DNA of 64,000 bases, taken from positions 62,001 to 126,000 of the forward strand of contig NZ_SLXL01000006.1 of the NCBI RefSeq assembly GCF_004345735.1, read 5' to 3'. The translations under genes and the position numbers were made by a program. Positions 63,068-64,000 of the stretch are shown here, piece by piece; within the stretch, counting starts at the first letter, position 1; the number at the start of each line of letters is the position of its first letter. The DNA is from Rhodovulum adriaticum (lineage in GTDB: Bacteria; Pseudomonadota; Alphaproteobacteria; Rhodobacterales; Rhodobacteraceae). The notes below the pieces were generated by a model. The model ran no database searches. It saw nothing but the letters and a program-made list of their open reading frames with translations, and was not told the origin of the DNA.

Positions 63068-64000
63068 ATGAGCCGCTTTTCCGCCCCCATTGCCGCGCAG
63101 ATCTGGGACATGAAATACCGCCTAAAGGTATCAGACGGCACGCCGGTCGACCTGACGGTCGAGGATAGCTGGCGCCGCATCGCCCGCGCCCTGGCCGCGC
63201 CAGAGGCCGACCCCGCCGCGTGGGAGGACAGGTTCTACACCGCGCTGGAGGATTTCCGCTTTTTGCCCGCGGGGCGGATCACCGCGGGCGCGGGGACCGG
63301 ACGCAATGTGACGCTGTTCAACTGCTTCGTCATGGGCACGATCCCCGACAGCATGGCCGGCATCTTTGACATGCTGAAAGAGGCCGCGCTGACCATGCAG
63401 CAGGGCGGCGGGATCGGGTACGACTTTTCCACCATCCGGCCCAAGGGCGCCGACGTGCATGGGGTTGCGGCCGATGCCTCTGGCCCGCTGTCGTTCATGG
63501 ATGTGTGGGACGCGATGTGCCGCACCATCATGTCGGCCGGTTCGCGCCGGGGCGCGATGATGGCAACCATGCGCTGCGACCACCCCGATATCGAGGATTT
63601 CATAACCGCCAAGCAGGACGCCGCGCGGCTGCGCATGTTCAACCTCAGCGTGCTGGTCACCGATGCCTTCATGGACGCGGTCAAGGCCGATGGCCCATGG
63701 GAGCTGCAATTCGACGGCAAGGTCTATCACACGGTGCAGGCGCGCGACCTGTGGAACCGCATCATGCGCGCGACCTACGATTACGCGGAACCGGGCGTGA
63801 TCTTTATCGATCGCATCAACCAGATGAACAACCTGGCCTATTGCGAGGACATCGCCGCGACCAACCCCTGCGGCGAACAGCCCCTGCCCCCCTATGGCGC
63901 CTGCCTGCTGGGTTCGATCAACCTCGCGCGCCTGGTCCGCGACCCGTTCGAGGCCGGCGCCGGGCTGGACGAGGACGCGCTGGACGAACTGGTCGCGACC
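63068..64000 (+). CDS. nrdJ: adenosylcobalamin-dependent (class II) ribonucleoside-diphosphate reductase, N-terminal part
   Basis: The first 311 codons are in the window; the gene runs off the right edge. ATG 63068 gives MSRFSAPIAAQIWDMKYRLK. Marks of the class II enzyme are FLPAGRITAGAGTGRNVTLF near 75-94 with FNCFV, QQGGGIGYDFSTIRPKGADV near 115-134, the SAGSRRGAMMATMRCDHPDI region, and NPCGEQ near 275, which holds active-site Cys, Glu and neighbours. It makes deoxynucleotides with B12 and works without oxygen. It would be an NrdR target, though no NrdR box is evident in the 108-base upstream gap and no cobalamin riboswitch fits there. Confidence 0.93.
   Translation, partial: MSRFSAPIAAQIWDMKYRLKVSDGTPVDLTVEDSWRRIARALAAPEADPAAWEDRFYTALEDFRFLPAGRITAGAGTGRNVTLFNCFVMGTIPDSMAGIFDMLKEAALTMQQGGGIGYDFSTIRPKGADVHGVAADASGPLSFMDVWDAMCRTIMSAGSRRGAMMATMRCDHPDIEDFITAKQDAARLRMFNLSVLVTDAFMDAVKADGPWELQFDGKVYHTVQARDLWNRIMRATYDYAEPGVIFIDRINQMNNLAYCEDIAATNPCGEQPLPPYGACLLGSINLARLVRDPFEAGAGLDEDALDELVAT

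Overview
The window is a gene-dense, high-GC (roughly two thirds G+C by eye) bacterial chromosome segment with about 57 protein genes. I saw no rRNA, tRNA, CRISPR or insertion-sequence transposase. Protein style and gene content point to an alphaproteobacterium of the order Rhodobacterales (Rhodobacteraceae/Roseobacter group). Evidence includes a ferredoxin VI-type fdxE, ubiTUV, a rpiA-gor-hflK-hflC-degP string, DUF1489 and DUF5765 proteins, a B12-dependent ribonucleotide reductase, and short terminator motifs that I associate with this group.

Layout. 1-688: ribB (cut by the edge) and ribE, leftward. 870-5446: three capsule genes, kpsS, a KpsD/Wza-like export lipoprotein and kpsC. 5456-7742: a peptidoglycan-binding lipoprotein, ferredoxin fdxE, a small protein with three internal repeats, and a small membrane protein. 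7762-10724: three Tad-type pseudopilin genes. 11013-15081: dnaG and rpoD, followed by a low-GC ORF broken by one in-frame TGA and a long inverted repeat. 15964-18424: ubiT-ubiU-ubiV for oxygen-independent ubiquinone synthesis, with an FNR-type site upstream. 18496-20567: a YjbQ-family gene, nrdR and ribD. 20665-26729: a leftward string rpiA, gor, hflK, hflC, DUF2065, degP. 26802-29205: a MarR repressor with a divergent membrane protein, then sdaA. 29505-34070: fabI, a DUF3141 alpha/beta hydrolase and both subunits of a 3-oxoacid CoA-transferase.

34290-47010 is a transport island. It has a PotABCD-like ABC importer with a PHP phosphoesterase, convergent with a Ugp-like importer under a DeoR repressor, and a divergent secreted phytase/esterase-like protein. 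The two importers and two predicted phosphoesterases suggest organic phosphate ester scavenging; this is inference. 47151-51938 holds an unusual set: a P-type ATPase with a degenerate HMA-like N-terminus, a divergent S-adenosylmethionine synthetase, an HMA-like membrane protein and a DUF5132-like protein. 52050-55220 is a MacAB-like efflux system.

55328-61680 is the most interesting block: a tightly overlapping seven-gene leftward operon. It encodes a NUDIX hydrolase, a PhoU-like/aminoglycoside-phosphotransferase-like fusion kinase, an ATP-grasp enzyme, an HprK-related kinase, a histidine phosphatase, a metallophosphoesterase and an amphi-Trp protein. It matches what has been named the GAK system (ATP-Grasp, Amphi-Trp, Kinase), whose substrate I believe is unknown. 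The window closes with DUF5765 and DUF1489 genes and the start of a class II ribonucleotide reductase.
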